DNA from: Acidobacteriota bacterium
GTDB lineage: Bacteria; Acidobacteriota; Thermoanaerobaculia; Multivoradales; Multivoraceae
Assembly (NCBI GenBank): GCA_011525365.1
Contig: WTGQ01000002.1
Coordinates: forward strand, 3,119,948 to 3,183,947
Length of the DNA stretch: 64,000 nucleotides
Direction of reading: 5' to 3'
The stretch's first letter is position 1. Every line of letters begins with the position of its first letter. The position numbers and the translations under genes are program-made. The notes below the pieces were generated by a model. The model was given only the letters and a program-made list of their open reading frames with translations. It had not been told where the DNA came from and searched no databases. Of this stretch, positions 1-13,521 are shown one piece after another.

Positions 1-921
1 ACGGGTCCGGTCGTCCAGCTCGTTCAGCCGCTGCGCCAGCCGTTCGCAGAGGGAACGGCTGTTGACGAAGACGATCGTCGAGCGATGGCGCCGGACCGCG
101 TCCAGGATGCGCGGGAACACGGACGGCCACAGGCCGGAGGTTTCCCAACCGCGCGGCCAGCCACCGCCATCGGCCAAGGTCTCGGGCGCCGGCGGCGGCG
201 CCTCCATGTCGGGCACCGACACGACGACCTGGAGATCGATGTTCGGCGGCTCGGAAGCGTCGACGACTTCGACCGGCCGGTCGCCGCCGAGAAACCCGGC
301 CGCCAGGTCCATTGGCCGCACCGTCGCCGAGAGACCGATCCGCTGCGGATCCTGAGCCTCCGCCAGCTCCGCGAGCCGCTCGAGCGACAGCGCCAGGTGG
401 GCGCCACGCTTGGTCGCCGCGATCGCGTGAACCTCGTCGACGATCACGGTCTCGACCGTGCGCAGGTTGGCCGCCGCCCGCGACCCGAGAAGCAGGAACA
501 GCGACTCGGGCGTCGTGACCAGAATCTCGGCGGGCTTCCGCAACTGGCGGCGCCGGTCGCTGGCCGGCGTGTCCCCGGTGCGCACGTCGACGCTGACCGG
601 CCGCACCGGAGCGCCGAGCCTGCGGGCCTCCTCGACGACGCCCCCGAGCGGCGCCTGCAGGTTGCGTTCGATGTCGTAGGCGAGGGCCTTGAGCGGCGAG
701 ACGTAGACGACACGCACGCCCGGCGCAGCCGGCTCGTCGCCGAGGCAGAGCCGGTCGATCGCCCACAGGAAAGCCGCGAGCGTCTTGCCGCTGCCGGTGG
801 GCGCCACCAGCAGCGCGCTCCCGCCGCGGGTCAGCACCGGCCAGCCCAGCTCCTGCACCCGGGTCGGGCCGGGGAACGAGTCGTCGAACCACCGGCGCAC
901 CGGTTCCGAGAACGAGTCCAC
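1..921 (-). CDS. Lhr-type DEAD/DEAH-box helicase, N-terminal part (cut by window edge)
   Basis: Reverse-strand frame open from a GTG at 921 to the window edge, giving 307 residues with no stop. It shows superfamily 2 helicase motifs in order: motif I APTGSGKT at residues 40-47, a PLKAL motif near 76-80, TTPES near 136-140, the Walker B box DEVH at 162-165 and motif III SAT at 198-200. The spacing and the DEVHAIAATKRGAHLALSLERL context match large Lhr helicases, ATP-dependent nucleic-acid translocases linked to DNA repair. The C-terminal winged-helix and Lhr core domains lie outside the window. The GTG is chosen because the helicase domain starts right after it and a TAGGAT hexamer sits 5 bases upstream. 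The family is secure; the exact Lhr subtype is inferred. Confidence 0.85.
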   Translation of the reverse strand, partial: MDSFSEPVRRWFDDSFPGPTRVQELGWPVLTRGGSALLVAPTGSGKTLAAFLWAIDRLCLGDEPAAPGVRVVYVSPLKALAYDIERNLQAPLGGVVEEARRLGAPVRPVSVDVRTGDTPASDRRRQLRKPAEILVTTPESLFLLLGSRAAANLRTVETVIVDEVHAIAATKRGAHLALSLERLAELAEAQDPQRIGLSATVRPMDLAAGFLGGDRPVEVVDASEPPNIDLQVVVSVPDMEAPPPAPETLADGGGWPRGWETSGLWPSVFPRILDAVRRHRSTIVFVNSRSLCERLAQRLNELDDRTR

Positions 922-926
922 AGGGC

Positions 927-966
927 ATCCTACGCGCCCATGAATAGCGAGTGCGGCTGCTAACCT
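927..966. promoter_or_regulatory. divergent -10 elements between helicase and membrane-protein gene
   Basis: On the reverse strand TAGGAT (927-932) lies 5 bases before the helicase GTG. On the forward strand the extended -10 TGCTAACCT (958-966) lies 12 bases before the ATG at 979. No Shine-Dalgarno sequence precedes either start. The -10 assignment is inference from the TANNNT pattern, repeated before many genes in this window. Confidence 0.4.
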
Positions 967-978
967 CGCCCGCCAGCG

Positions 979-1284
979 ATGGCGCACCACGACCACGGCA
1001 AGCATGGCGGCAAGAGCTACTGGCTCGACCGGAAACAGAACGTCGCCAAGGTCTTCTACGCGCTGATTGCCGTCGATGTCCTGTGGCTGGCGGCGGACCT
1101 CCTCTACAAGAAGAAGGCGGAGTTCGACGCCTGGGGCGGCTGGGCCGACGGCGGCTTCGGGTTCTACCCGGTCTATGGCTTCGTGGGCGCCTTCCTGCTG
1201 GTGCTCGCGGCGAAGCAGATGCGGCGTGTGCTGATGCGGTCGGAGGACTACTACGAGCGACGCCGCGACGGCGGAGCCCCCTGA
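979..1284 (+). CDS. small two-helix membrane protein upstream of antiporter-like subunit
   Basis: A 101-residue protein with a histidine-rich N-terminus (MAHHDHGKHGGK), one hydrophobic segment at about residues 23-42 and another at about 69-82, and a charged C-terminal tail. I do not recognise a named family. It lies 7 bases before the antiporter-like subunit at 1292 in the same direction, so the two are almost certainly co-transcribed and the product may be a small partner subunit of that transporter. The acidic/aromatic loop between the helices is rich in Gly and Trp. The ATG is chosen because an extended -10-like TGCTAACCT ends 12 bases before it and no earlier start gives a sensible protein. 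Confidence 0.7.
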   Translation: MAHHDHGKHGGKSYWLDRKQNVAKVFYALIAVDVLWLAADLLYKKKAEFDAWGGWADGGFGFYPVYGFVGAFLLVLAAKQMRRVLMRSEDYYERRRDGGAP

Positions 1285-1291
1285 GTCCCGG

Positions 1292-3076
1292 ATGACCGAG
1301 TTTCTGCTGTCGCCGCCGCTGCTGCTCATGCTCGGCAGCGTGGTCCTGGCCGCGGCGCCGCGCAACGTGCTGCCGCGGACCGTGCTGCGCGCGCTGCTCC
1401 TGGCCCTGCCGGTCTACTCCCTCTGGCGCTTCTGGGGCCTCGACATCGGCGACTACGCCCAGTTCGAGCTCTTCGGCCAGACCCTGACGCTCGTCCGGAT
1501 CGACCCGCTGAGCCGGATCTTCGTCGTCATCTTCCACCTCGCGGCGCTGATCGGCAGCATCTACTCCTTCTACGTCAAGGACAACTTCCAGCCGCTCGTG
1601 GGCGTGTTCTACGCCGGGTCGGCACTGGGGGTCGTGCTGGCCGGCGACCTCTGGACGCTGTTCCTGTTCTGGGAAGTGGCCGCGGTGTCGTCGGCGCTGC
1701 TGGTCTGGGTCCGGAGGAGCGGCAGGGCGGCCGGCGCCGGCCTGCGCTACCTCGGCATGCAGATGGTCTCGGGCGTCCTGCTGCTCGCCGGCATCGTGCT
1801 GCTCCGTCACGAAGTCGGCGCGGCCCCCGGCTGGGCCGAGTTCCGCAACCTGACGGGCTTCCTCGAGGACGGCGGACTCGGCTTCTCGAATCTGGCGGCG
1901 ACCCTCATCTTCCTCGCCTTCGGTCTCAAGGCGGCCTTTCCGCTGCTGCACAGTTGGCTGATCGACGCCTATCCCGAGTCGACACCGGCCGGCGCCGTGT
2001 TCCTGTCGGCGTTCACGACCAAGTTCGCGATCTACGCCCTCGCCCGGGCCTTCCCCGGCCAGTCCGAACTGATCTGGATCGGCGCGTTGATGACCGCGTT
2101 CCCGATCTTCTTCGCGGTGATCGAGAACGACCTGCGCCGGGTGCTCGCCTACAGCATGACGAACCAGCTCGGTTTCATGGTCGTCGGCATCGGCATCGGC
2201 ACCGAGCTGGCGATCAACGGCGCCGTCGCCCACGCCTTCGCCGACATCCTCTTCAAGGGGCTCCTGTTCATGGCGATGGGGGCGGTGCTCTACCGGGTGG
2301 GCCACGTGAACGGCTCGGACCTCGGCGGCCTCTACAAGTCGATGCCGATCACGACCGGGCTGTGCATCATCGGCGCCGCGTCCATCTCCGCCTTCCCGCT
2401 GTTCTCGGCCTTCGCGACGAAGTCGCTGATCATGAGCGCGGCGGTGTACAAGGAGTACTTCTGGCTCTGGCTGGTGCTCCTGTTCGCCTCCGCCGGCGTC
2501 TTCCACCACGCCGGGATCAAGATCCCCTTCTTCGCCTTCTTCCACCACGACTCCGGCATCCGCTGCAAGGAGGCGCCGCGTTCGATGATTGTCGCGATGG
2601 TCCTGGCGGCCGCCGCGAGCATGGCGATCGGCCTGTTCCCGCTGGCCGAGATGTGGTTCGGCGTAGCGAACCCGTTCTACGAGCTACTGCCCTACCCGGT
2701 CGACTACCCGGTCTACACGACGACCCACGTCATCACCCAGAGCCAGCTCCTCTTCTTCTCGGCCCTGGCCTTCGCGACCCTCATGCGCACCGGCCTCTAT
2801 CCCCCCGAGTTGCGCTCGGTGAACCTGGACGCCGACTGGTTCTATCGGCGAGTCGGTCTTCGCATCTGGGATGGGGTTGCGACTGCTTTCGTCACGATTC
2901 ACCGCGCCGGGTACGCGGCTGCCGGGCGGATTGCCGGCGCGGCTCTCGAGACGGCGCAGCGGCACCTCGGCCCGCAGGGGTTCCTCGGGCGCTCGTGGTT
3001 GACCGCGTCGATGGCGTTGTGGGTCGCCGTGCTCCTCGCGGCGTATCTCGTGGTGTTCTACTGGCGGTTGGGGTAG
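1292..3076 (+). CDS. proton-conducting membrane transporter, NuoN/NuoM/MrpD-like subunit
   Basis: A 594-residue polytopic protein of the antiporter-like family that includes complex I subunits NuoL/M/N and Mrp antiporter subunit D. Family hallmarks are visible: the transmembrane glutamate in LFLFWEVAAV (E128), the lysine in AFGLKAAFPLLHSWL (K213), a second lysine in FTTKFAIYAL (K244), the NDLRRVLAYSMTNQLGF loop and the HAFADILFKGLLFM segment. These charged residues form the proton path in characterised members. About 14 membrane helices are expected; the tail after residue 470 adds a long hydrophilic loop and a final helix. No other complex I or Mrp subunit lies nearby, so it is an orphan subunit with one small membrane neighbour. 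It may belong to a two-component cation/proton exchanger or an energy-coupling module; the partner is unknown. Confidence 0.88.
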   Translation: MTEFLLSPPLLLMLGSVVLAAAPRNVLPRTVLRALLLALPVYSLWRFWGLDIGDYAQFELFGQTLTLVRIDPLSRIFVVIFHLAALIGSIYSFYVKDNFQPLVGVFYAGSALGVVLAGDLWTLFLFWEVAAVSSALLVWVRRSGRAAGAGLRYLGMQMVSGVLLLAGIVLLRHEVGAAPGWAEFRNLTGFLEDGGLGFSNLAATLIFLAFGLKAAFPLLHSWLIDAYPESTPAGAVFLSAFTTKFAIYALARAFPGQSELIWIGALMTAFPIFFAVIENDLRRVLAYSMTNQLGFMVVGIGIGTELAINGAVAHAFADILFKGLLFMAMGAVLYRVGHVNGSDLGGLYKSMPITTGLCIIGAASISAFPLFSAFATKSLIMSAAVYKEYFWLWLVLLFASAGVFHHAGIKIPFFAFFHHDSGIRCKEAPRSMIVAMVLAAAASMAIGLFPLAEMWFGVANPFYELLPYPVDYPVYTTTHVITQSQLLFFSALAFATLMRTGLYPPELRSVNLDADWFYRRVGLRIWDGVATAFVTIHRAGYAAAGRIAGAALETAQRHLGPQGFLGRSWLTASMALWVAVLLAAYLVVFYWRLG

Positions 3077-3109
3077 GCGACCCCAGTATCAGATTCACTA
3101 ATGCTCTGC

Positions 3110-3141
3110 GGTTGCTCCATGAGATCAACCTAATGTAAGAT
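3110..3141 (+). promoter_or_regulatory. promoter and likely autoregulatory operator of the LysR gene
   Basis: A -35-like TTGCTC (3112-3117) is separated by 18 bases from a -10 TAAGAT (3136-3141), which ends 12 bases before the ATG at 3154. An inverted repeat GGTTG-N11-CAACC (3110-3114 and 3126-3130) overlaps the -35. Its length and spacing resemble LysR-type binding sites, which usually contain T-N11-A, so autorepression is plausible. A second short inverted repeat GTAAG/CTTAC (3135-3139, 3148-3152) lies over the -10. Confidence 0.5.
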
Positions 3142-3153
3142 CCTGCCCTTACG

Positions 3154-4074
3154 ATGCAAGGGCTCAGGATCTTCTGCGATGTCGCGGACTTGCGCAGCTT
3201 CAGCCGCGCAGCGGAGCTTCACGGGATCACCCAGTCGGCGGTTAGCCAGCGCATCCAGCATCTGGAGGAGCTCTTCGGAACGCGGCTCCTCGACCGCTCC
3301 AAGCGGCCCTTCGTGCTGACTCCCGCCGGCGAGCTCGTGTCCCGCGAGGGACGCGAACTTGTCGCCCGCTACGACGCCTTGGCGCGCAGCGTCTCCCGTC
3401 TCGATCCGGAGCGGGGCGGGACGGTCCGGGTCCACGCGATCTACTCCGCCGGCATCGCGCTGCTCAACCAGTTGCGAGCCGAGTTCCAGCTGCAGCGACC
3501 CGAACTCGACGTGCAGATCGAGTACGAGCCGCCCGCCGCGGTGGCCGAGTCGGTGCGAACCGGCCGCTGCGACTTCGGCATCGTCTCCTACCCGGAGCAG
3601 TGGCCCGGCCTGCAGTCGCGGCCGCTGCGGGAGGAGCGGATGTGCCTGGCCTGCGGGGTGAACCACGAACTGGCCGGCGCCGAGCGCGTACTCGCCGCCG
3701 ACCTCGACGGCCGCGAGCTGATTCACTTCACCCACGAACTCCCCGCCGCGCGCCACATTCGCAGCTACCTGGTCGAGAACGGGGCCGAAGCCGTGTTCGC
3801 CCAGCGGCTCGACAACATCGACACGTTCAAGAGCATGCTGCAGGCGACCGACTACTCGGCGATCCTGCCGCTCAGGACGTTCCTCGCCGAGGTGCGCGCC
3901 GGACTGCTCGCCGCGGTGCCGCTCGAACCGAAGCTGGAGCGGCCGATGGGAATCGTCTACGCCCGCGGCCGCCTGCGTCAGGCCGCCGAGGACTTCGCCG
4001 CGTTCCTGACCGAGAACGCCGGGCCGATGGCGGCGGACGACGAGGCAAGAGCAGAGCGCGGAGAAGCGGCATGA
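3154..4074 (+). CDS. LysR-family transcriptional regulator
   Basis: A 306-residue protein of typical LysR length. The N-terminal winged helix-turn-helix is clear (SFSRAAELHGITQSAVSQRI at about residues 15-34, followed by LEELFGTRLLDR). A periplasmic-binding-protein-like effector domain follows from about residue 88 to 290. The gene sits directly upstream of gltB and gltD in the same direction. Its TGA stop is embedded in a copy of the gltB start (ATGA), so the two genes appear originally to have overlapped by 4 bases. That makes it a candidate regulator of glutamate synthase, like GltC of Bacillus by context only; the effector is unknown. The C-terminal tail (about 15 residues, Ala/Glu/Arg rich) is not part of the family core. 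Confidence 0.9.
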   Translation: MQGLRIFCDVADLRSFSRAAELHGITQSAVSQRIQHLEELFGTRLLDRSKRPFVLTPAGELVSREGRELVARYDALARSVSRLDPERGGTVRVHAIYSAGIALLNQLRAEFQLQRPELDVQIEYEPPAAVAESVRTGRCDFGIVSYPEQWPGLQSRPLREERMCLACGVNHELAGAERVLAADLDGRELIHFTHELPAARHIRSYLVENGAEAVFAQRLDNIDTFKSMLQATDYSAILPLRTFLAEVRAGLLAAVPLEPKLERPMGIVYARGRLRQAAEDFAAFLTENAGPMAADDEARAERGEAA

Positions 4075-4162
4075 AGCTCCGTCCCGGCCCAGGAACAGGG
4101 GCCGGTCTCCAGACCGGCCGACGAATCGAGATGCCGCGTCGAGAGCGGCGGCTAAAACCGGC

Positions 4163-4180
<18 letters not shown>
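4067..4180. repeat. 22-bp direct repeat flanking a hairpin-bearing 70-bp insert at the gltB start
   Basis: The same 22 bases, beginning CGGCATGAAGCTCC, occur at 4067-4088 and 4159-4180, a period of 92. Both copies contain the first codons of gltB. The 70 bases between (4089-4158) carry a perfect 9-bp hairpin, GGCCGGTCT (4100-4108) pairing with AGACCGGCC (4111-4119) around a CC loop, preceded by AGGAACAGG. A second weak stem is GCCGC/GCGGC near 4133-4150. This looks like a small REP-like palindromic insertion or a slipped duplication that separated the LysR stop from the gltB start. Confidence 0.75.
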
Positions 4181-8755
<4,575 letters not shown>

Positions 8756-8785
8756 GGCCGGCGGACCGACGCGAACAGGCGGAGC

Positions 8786-10300
8786 ATGGGCAAGGACACC
8801 GGCTTCAAGGAGTACGCGCGCGCCGCGGTTCCCTACCAGGATCCGCTGATCCGGCTGAGTCACTACGGCGAGTTCCTGCAGCCGGTGCCGGAGGAGCATC
8901 TCGCCACCCAGGGCGCCCGCTGCATGGACTGCGGGGTCCCCTTCTGCCAGTCCCATGACGGCTGCCCGATCGACAACCTGATCCCGGAGTGGAACGACCT
9001 CGTCTACCAGGGCCGCTGGCGCGAGGCGCTCCGGAGGCTCGAGCAGACGAACAACTTCCCGGAGTTCACCGGCCGCGTCTGCCCGGCGCCGTGCGAAGGC
9101 GCCTGCGTGCTCGGGATCACCGACCCGGCCGTAACGATCAAGAACATCGAGAACGCGATCGTCGACCGCGGCTTCGAGGAGGGCTGGATCGTTCCCCGCC
9201 CACCGGCGAAGCGGACCGGCAGGAAGGTGGCGGTGGTCGGTTCGGGACCGGCGGGACTCGCCGCGGCGGCGCAGTTGAACAGTGTCGGCCACTCGGTGAC
9301 CGTGTTCGAACGCGAGGACCGGATCGGCGGCCTCCTGATGTACGGCATCCCGAACATGAAGCTCGACAAGCGCCTGGTCGTCGACCGGCGGATCGACCTG
9401 ATGCGAGCCGAGGGGATCGAGTTCGTCACCGGCGCGCATGTCGGCGTGAACGTCGATGTCGGGGATTTGCGCCGCGATCACGACGCGATCCTGCTCGCCT
9501 GCGGCGCCACCAGGCCGCGCGATCTGCCCATTCCGGGCCGCGAGCTCTCGGGCGTCCACTTCGCGATGGACTTCCTGACGGAGCACACGAGGGCACTGCT
9601 CGACGCCGATCTTCCCAGTGACGGCGGGGAGGGAGCCCAGCCCATCGTGGCGCCGATTCACGCCGAAGGCAGGAACGTCATCGTGATCGGCGGCGGCGAC
9701 ACCGGCGCCGACTGCATCGCAACCGCGGTCCGGCACGGCTGCGCTTCGCTGGTCAACTTCGAACTGCTCGACCGGCCGCCGGACGACCGGGCGCCCGACA
9801 ACCCCTGGCCGGAATGGCCGCGCATCTTCCGCGTCGAGTACGCGCACGCGGAAGCCGCGGCCCGGTTCGGCGCCGACCCACGGGTCTTCTCCGTCCTCTC
9901 GAAGCGCTTCGTCGACGACGGCGCCGGCGGTGTCGCCGGTATCGAGACGGTCCGCGTCGCCTGGCAGCGGGACAGCGCCGGCCGTTTCACGATGGAGGAG
10001 GTGCCGGGCACCGAGGAGATCTTCGAGGCCGACCTCGTGCTGCTGGCGATGGGCTTCCTCGGGCCGGAGGTCACGCTCGGAGAGCAGTTGGGGCTGGCGA
10101 CCGACGAGCGCAGCAACTTCGCCGCCGATCCGGGCCGGTACGCGACCTCGGTCGAGGGCGTGTTCGCCGCCGGCGACTGCCGCCGCGGACAGAGCCTGAT
10201 CGTCTGGGCGATCAACGAGGGCCGCGGCGCGGCCGCCCGGATCGACGAGTACCTGACCGGGGCCACCGAGCTGCCCCTGCCGTCCGATTCAACATCTTGA
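8786..10300 (+). CDS. gltD: glutamate synthase small subunit
   Basis: A 504-residue flavoprotein that passes electrons from NADPH to the GltB subunit. It has the N-terminal cysteine-rich region for two 4Fe-4S clusters ([16 protein letters not shown] at about residues 47-62 and [10 protein letters not shown] at about 99-108), an FAD-binding [10 protein letters not shown] motif near residue 152, an NADPH-binding GGGDTGADC motif near residue 305 and the C-terminal [14 protein letters not shown] flavin motif. Length and motif order are normal. It lies 30 bases after gltB with a purine-rich GGCGGAG just before the ATG. The next gene has its own promoter, so gltD ends this unit. Confidence 0.97.
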   Translation: MGKDTGFKEYARAAVPYQDPLIRLSHYGEFLQPVPEEHLATQGARCMDCGVPFCQSHDGCPIDNLIPEWNDLVYQGRWREALRRLEQTNNFPEFTGRVCPAPCEGACVLGITDPAVTIKNIENAIVDRGFEEGWIVPRPPAKRTGRKVAVVGSGPAGLAAAAQLNSVGHSVTVFEREDRIGGLLMYGIPNMKLDKRLVVDRRIDLMRAEGIEFVTGAHVGVNVDVGDLRRDHDAILLACGATRPRDLPIPGRELSGVHFAMDFLTEHTRALLDADLPSDGGEGAQPIVAPIHAEGRNVIVIGGGDTGADCIATAVRHGCASLVNFELLDRPPDDRAPDNPWPEWPRIFRVEYAHAEAAARFGADPRVFSVLSKRFVDDGAGGVAGIETVRVAWQRDSAGRFTMEEVPGTEEIFEADLVLLAMGFLGPEVTLGEQLGLATDERSNFAADPGRYATSVEGVFAAGDCRRGQSLIVWAINEGRGAAARIDEYLTGATELPLPSDSTS

Positions 10301-10316
10301 AGCAGTCGGCCGTCCT

Positions 10317-10345
10317 TTGACGGAGGGCGAAGCGATCTCTATAGT
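10317..10345 (+). promoter_or_regulatory. sigma-70-like promoter of the Oar-like TonB receptor
   Basis: TTGACG (10317-10322), a 17-base spacer and TATAGT (10340-10345) make the best-matching -35/-10 pair seen in the window. It starts 17 bases after the gltD stop. The expected start of transcription is near 10352, giving an unusually long leader of about 140 bases for this genome. Confidence 0.7.
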
Positions 10346-10423
10346 CATACCCGGTCCGTGGCATTGCGCGCGAGCGCCCCACCACCGCCACCCACCCGGA
10401 CAATCGAGAAACCTTCCACGCGT

Positions 10424-10483
10424 GAACAACACGCCGGTGAATTCGTGTTGAGTTCGACGGCGCCTACTCAGACACAGAGGAGA
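10424..10483 (+). promoter_or_regulatory. leader hairpin and ribosome binding site of the TonB receptor
   Basis: In the leader, GAACAACACG (10424-10433) can pair with CGTGTTG-AG-TTC (10444-10455, two-base bulge) around a 10-base loop. Downstream, GAGGAGA (10477-10483) lies 9 bases before the ATG at 10493 and decides that start over upstream in-frame codons. The hairpin may modulate stability or translation; no known riboswitch is recognised. Confidence 0.45.
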
Positions 10484-10492
10484 AACCCAACC

Positions 10493-13429
10493 ATGCAGTC
10501 GACCCGCCCCCGGGCACGTCTTCTTGCGATCCTCCTGGCAATGGCCTGCGCCTTCCTTATCGGCGGCGCCGGCTTCGGCCAGACCATCACCGGCACCGTC
10601 CAGGGCTACATCTCGGATGTCGAGGGCGGCGCCATTCCCGGCGCCACGGTGACCGTCACCAACCAGGACACCGGCATCGCCCGCGCCGTCATCTCGGACG
10701 CCAACGGCTTCTACAGCGCCAAGGCGCTCCAGGTCGGCACGTACACCGTGAACGCCGAACTCTCCGGCATGCAGACCACGCAGCAAGCCGACGTCTCGGT
10801 CCTCGTCGGTCAGATCAAGGACGTCAACCTGACGCTCGAGATCGAGTCGACCTCCGAGGTGATCACCGTCACCTCCGAAGCGCCGATCATCGAGGTCAGC
10901 CGCTCCGGCGCCGCGAACTACATCGATGAGGTGGCGATCGAGAGCCTGCCCACCGTGGGCCGCGACTTCACGGACTTCGCGATTCTCACCCCGGGCGTGC
11001 AGCGCGACACGTCCCGCGGGTTCCTGACCATCGCCGGCCAGCGCGGCATGTACAGCGGCCTCTCGGTCGACGGCGCGGACAACAAGAGCACCTTCTTCGG
11101 CTACGGCCGCGGCGGCGAAGCGACCGAGAACGACGGCCTGATCATCGCTCAGGACACGGTCCGCCAGTTCCAGGTCATCACCAACGGCTTTTCGGCCGAG
11201 TACGGTCGGCACGGCGGCGCCTTCGTCAACGTCGTCACCAAGTCCGGCACGAACGACGTCAGGGGCTCGGCCTTCTACTACTTCCGCGACGACAGTCTGG
11301 CCGAGGACCTGCCGTCCTCGCCGCTCGACGACTTCAACGACCGCGACGGTTCGCGGCCGGTGGACACGTTCGACACGCAGAACTACGGCGTCTCGATCGG
11401 CGGTCCGTTCAAGCAGGACCGCACCCACTACTACTTCGGTATCGACCAGCGCGACCAGGACATCCCGTTCACCCGGTTCCTGACGAACCGCGGCGGCAGC
11501 GTCTATGACCTGATCATGCAGCGGGCACAGAGCGAGCCCGCCTTCGCCGCCCTGGTCGACGGCTTCGATCGGAACGCCGACGGTTCCGCCACCGGCCTGT
11601 TCACGCGCTCCGTGAGCAACCAGATCCTGTTCGGCAAGCTGGACCACCAGATCAGCGACGCGAACCTGATCACCCTGCGCGCGAACTGGACGGATTTCGA
11701 ACGGACGAGCGACTACCTCGATGAGGAATCGCTGAAGACGGAGGACACCCTGTCCATCATCGCCTCGATGACCTCGGTCGTCGGCAGCCGTGGCGTCAAC
11801 GAGTTCCGGTTCCAGACGGCTGACGACAACCTGGACCGTCTGTCGCTGCGGGTCGGCACGCCGATCGAGGCGCAGGTCCGCTTCCGCTGGAACGGCGCCA
11901 GCGTCGGCAAGTTCGACTTCCTGCCGATCTTCGTCGAGGAGTCGCAGCTTCAGGTAAAGAACGACTTCTCCTACCTGTTCGGCGCCCACGACATGAAGTT
12001 CGGCGTCGACTACTCGAAGGACGATCTGGCTCAGCTCTTCGCCGGCAGCCGGGACGGCCGCTACGACTTCCGCTCGGCGGAGGACTTCCTGAACAACAAC
12101 GCGAGCGCCGCCCGCATCTGGTTCGGTGACTCGACGTACCCGAACTACGACGAGACGCAGACCGCGCTCGCCGCCTACGGGCAGGACAGCCTCAAGCGGG
12201 ACAACATGACGATCAGCTACGGCCTGCGCTACACGTCGACGGACAACCCGGACGGCCTGGATCACCTGCATCCGGACGGCCGCCAGATCCCGGACACCGA
12301 GAACCTGGCGCCGCGCTTCGGCTTCGCCCTGGCCCAAGACGAGGGCAGGTCCGTTCTCCGCGGCGGTATCGGCTTCTTCTTCGGCCGAACGCCGACCCTG
12401 CTGTTCGCCAACCAGGTCCAGGCCAACGGCGTGCCGCCGAACTACGGCCGGATCACCGTCGGTCCCGGCGAGAACGGCTATGTACCGCTCGGGACGCCGA
12501 TCAACAACGAGAACCCACCGCCGGGCATCATCCCCGCCATCTCGTACGTGGACCCCGAGTTCGATGACGCCCAGACGATTCGCGCGAGCATCGGCTGGGA
12601 GCGGGAGCTCGGCGGCGGCTGGAGCAGCGGCGTGGACGCCGTGTACGCGGAGGCGACAGGCCTCCAGCGCAACACGGACTTCAACCGCGTCTTCGCCGGC
12701 TACGACGAGTACGGCCGGCCCATGTGGAACGGACGCACCGGCGGCTGCCCGGGGGTCGACGGCGTCGAGTGCGCCGAGATCCTGGTCCGGCAGTCGCGCG
12801 GCGACTCCGAGTACCAGGCGGTCACGCTGAAAGTGAACAGGCGCTTTACCGGCCGCTACCAGTTCAACGCCCACTACACCTGGGGCAAGGATCGCGACAC
12901 AGACTCGAACGAACGTTCGGCGACCGGCGTCACGATCTCGGACACGGGCAACCTGGACTACGACTGGGGCCTGTCGAACCGCGACGTTGAGCACCGGCTG
13001 GTAGTGACCGGCATGATCCAGTTGCCGGCCGACTTCCAGGTCTCGGGCATCCTGAACTACCAATCCGGCCGGCCGTACACGCTAGTCGACAACGGTGTCG
13101 ACTTCAGGTACTGCAGCTCGGTTGGCTGGAACTGCCCGGACTACCGTGCGGTCATGGACGGCCTCGTCGTCGGCCGGAACACGGAGCGGAACGAGTCGAT
13201 CCAGACGGTCGACGTGCGCGTCGGCAAGTTCTTCCGTTTCGGCGACGGCATGCGGCTCGATGTCTTCGTCGAGGCGTTCAACCTGTTCGACCAGCACAGC
13301 TTCAACGTGGGTTTCAATCAGCGCAACATCCGGAACGGCAACGTCCCCGACGACTTCGGAATCCCAGGCTCGCTGAACGGCCTGACGCGGCCGCGCCGGT
13401 TGCAGATCGGAGGCCGGTTCAGCTTCTAG
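10493..13429 (+). CDS. Oar-like TonB-dependent receptor with N-terminal carboxypeptidase-regulatory domain
   Basis: A 978-residue outer-membrane protein. A signal peptide (about residues 1-28, ending in GAGFGQ) is followed by a carboxypeptidase-regulatory-like beta-sandwich (TITGTVQGYISDVEGG... to about residue 115), a plug domain (about 130-235, with VSRSGAANYIDEVAIESLP and GGAFVNVVTKSGTN) and a beta-barrel ending in the aromatic residue of GGRFSF. This architecture is typical of the Oar/OmpA-related TonB receptors abundant in Acidobacteriota; substrates are usually polymers or peptides and cannot be assigned here. It is transcribed alone from its own promoter and is followed by a strong terminator. 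The ATG at 10493 is chosen for its ribosome binding site and signal peptide. Confidence 0.9.
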   Translation: MQSTRPRARLLAILLAMACAFLIGGAGFGQTITGTVQGYISDVEGGAIPGATVTVTNQDTGIARAVISDANGFYSAKALQVGTYTVNAELSGMQTTQQADVSVLVGQIKDVNLTLEIESTSEVITVTSEAPIIEVSRSGAANYIDEVAIESLPTVGRDFTDFAILTPGVQRDTSRGFLTIAGQRGMYSGLSVDGADNKSTFFGYGRGGEATENDGLIIAQDTVRQFQVITNGFSAEYGRHGGAFVNVVTKSGTNDVRGSAFYYFRDDSLAEDLPSSPLDDFNDRDGSRPVDTFDTQNYGVSIGGPFKQDRTHYYFGIDQRDQDIPFTRFLTNRGGSVYDLIMQRAQSEPAFAALVDGFDRNADGSATGLFTRSVSNQILFGKLDHQISDANLITLRANWTDFERTSDYLDEESLKTEDTLSIIASMTSVVGSRGVNEFRFQTADDNLDRLSLRVGTPIEAQVRFRWNGASVGKFDFLPIFVEESQLQVKNDFSYLFGAHDMKFGVDYSKDDLAQLFAGSRDGRYDFRSAEDFLNNNASAARIWFGDSTYPNYDETQTALAAYGQDSLKRDNMTISYGLRYTSTDNPDGLDHLHPDGRQIPDTENLAPRFGFALAQDEGRSVLRGGIGFFFGRTPTLLFANQVQANGVPPNYGRITVGPGENGYVPLGTPINNENPPPGIIPAISYVDPEFDDAQTIRASIGWERELGGGWSSGVDAVYAEATGLQRNTDFNRVFAGYDEYGRPMWNGRTGGCPGVDGVECAEILVRQSRGDSEYQAVTLKVNRRFTGRYQFNAHYTWGKDRDTDSNERSATGVTISDTGNLDYDWGLSNRDVEHRLVVTGMIQLPADFQVSGILNYQSGRPYTLVDNGVDFRYCSSVGWNCPDYRAVMDGLVVGRNTERNESIQTVDVRVGKFFRFGDGMRLDVFVEAFNLFDQHSFNVGFNQRNIRNGNVPDDFGIPGSLNGLTRPRRLQIGGRFSF

Positions 13430-13449
13430 GCTGATCGCCTCCAGAAGAA

Positions 13450-13514
13450 GCCACGGCGCCTGAGGCCGTGGCCGAAGACTCAGGGCCTCCCCGGCAACGG
13501 GGAGGCCCTTTCTC
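13450..13514 (+). terminator. two hairpins forming the terminator of the TonB receptor gene
   Basis: An 8-bp stem GCCACGGC/GCCGTGGC (13450-13457, 13465-13472) is followed by an 11-bp perfect stem AGGGCCTCCCC/GGGGAGGCCCT (13482-13492, 13499-13509) with a GGCAAC loop and a TTTCT run. The second is a classic intrinsic terminator for the forward gene ending at 13429. Confidence 0.85.
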
Positions 13515-13521
13515 CGGGTGC

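Noticed and set aside
4071..4088. First copy of the gltB start as the true start codon
   Set aside because: It is 92 bases upstream and out of frame with gltB.
10289..13063. Reverse-strand frame of about 920 residues opposite the TonB receptor
   Set aside because: No domain is visible and the forward gene has signal peptide, plug, barrel, promoter and terminator.
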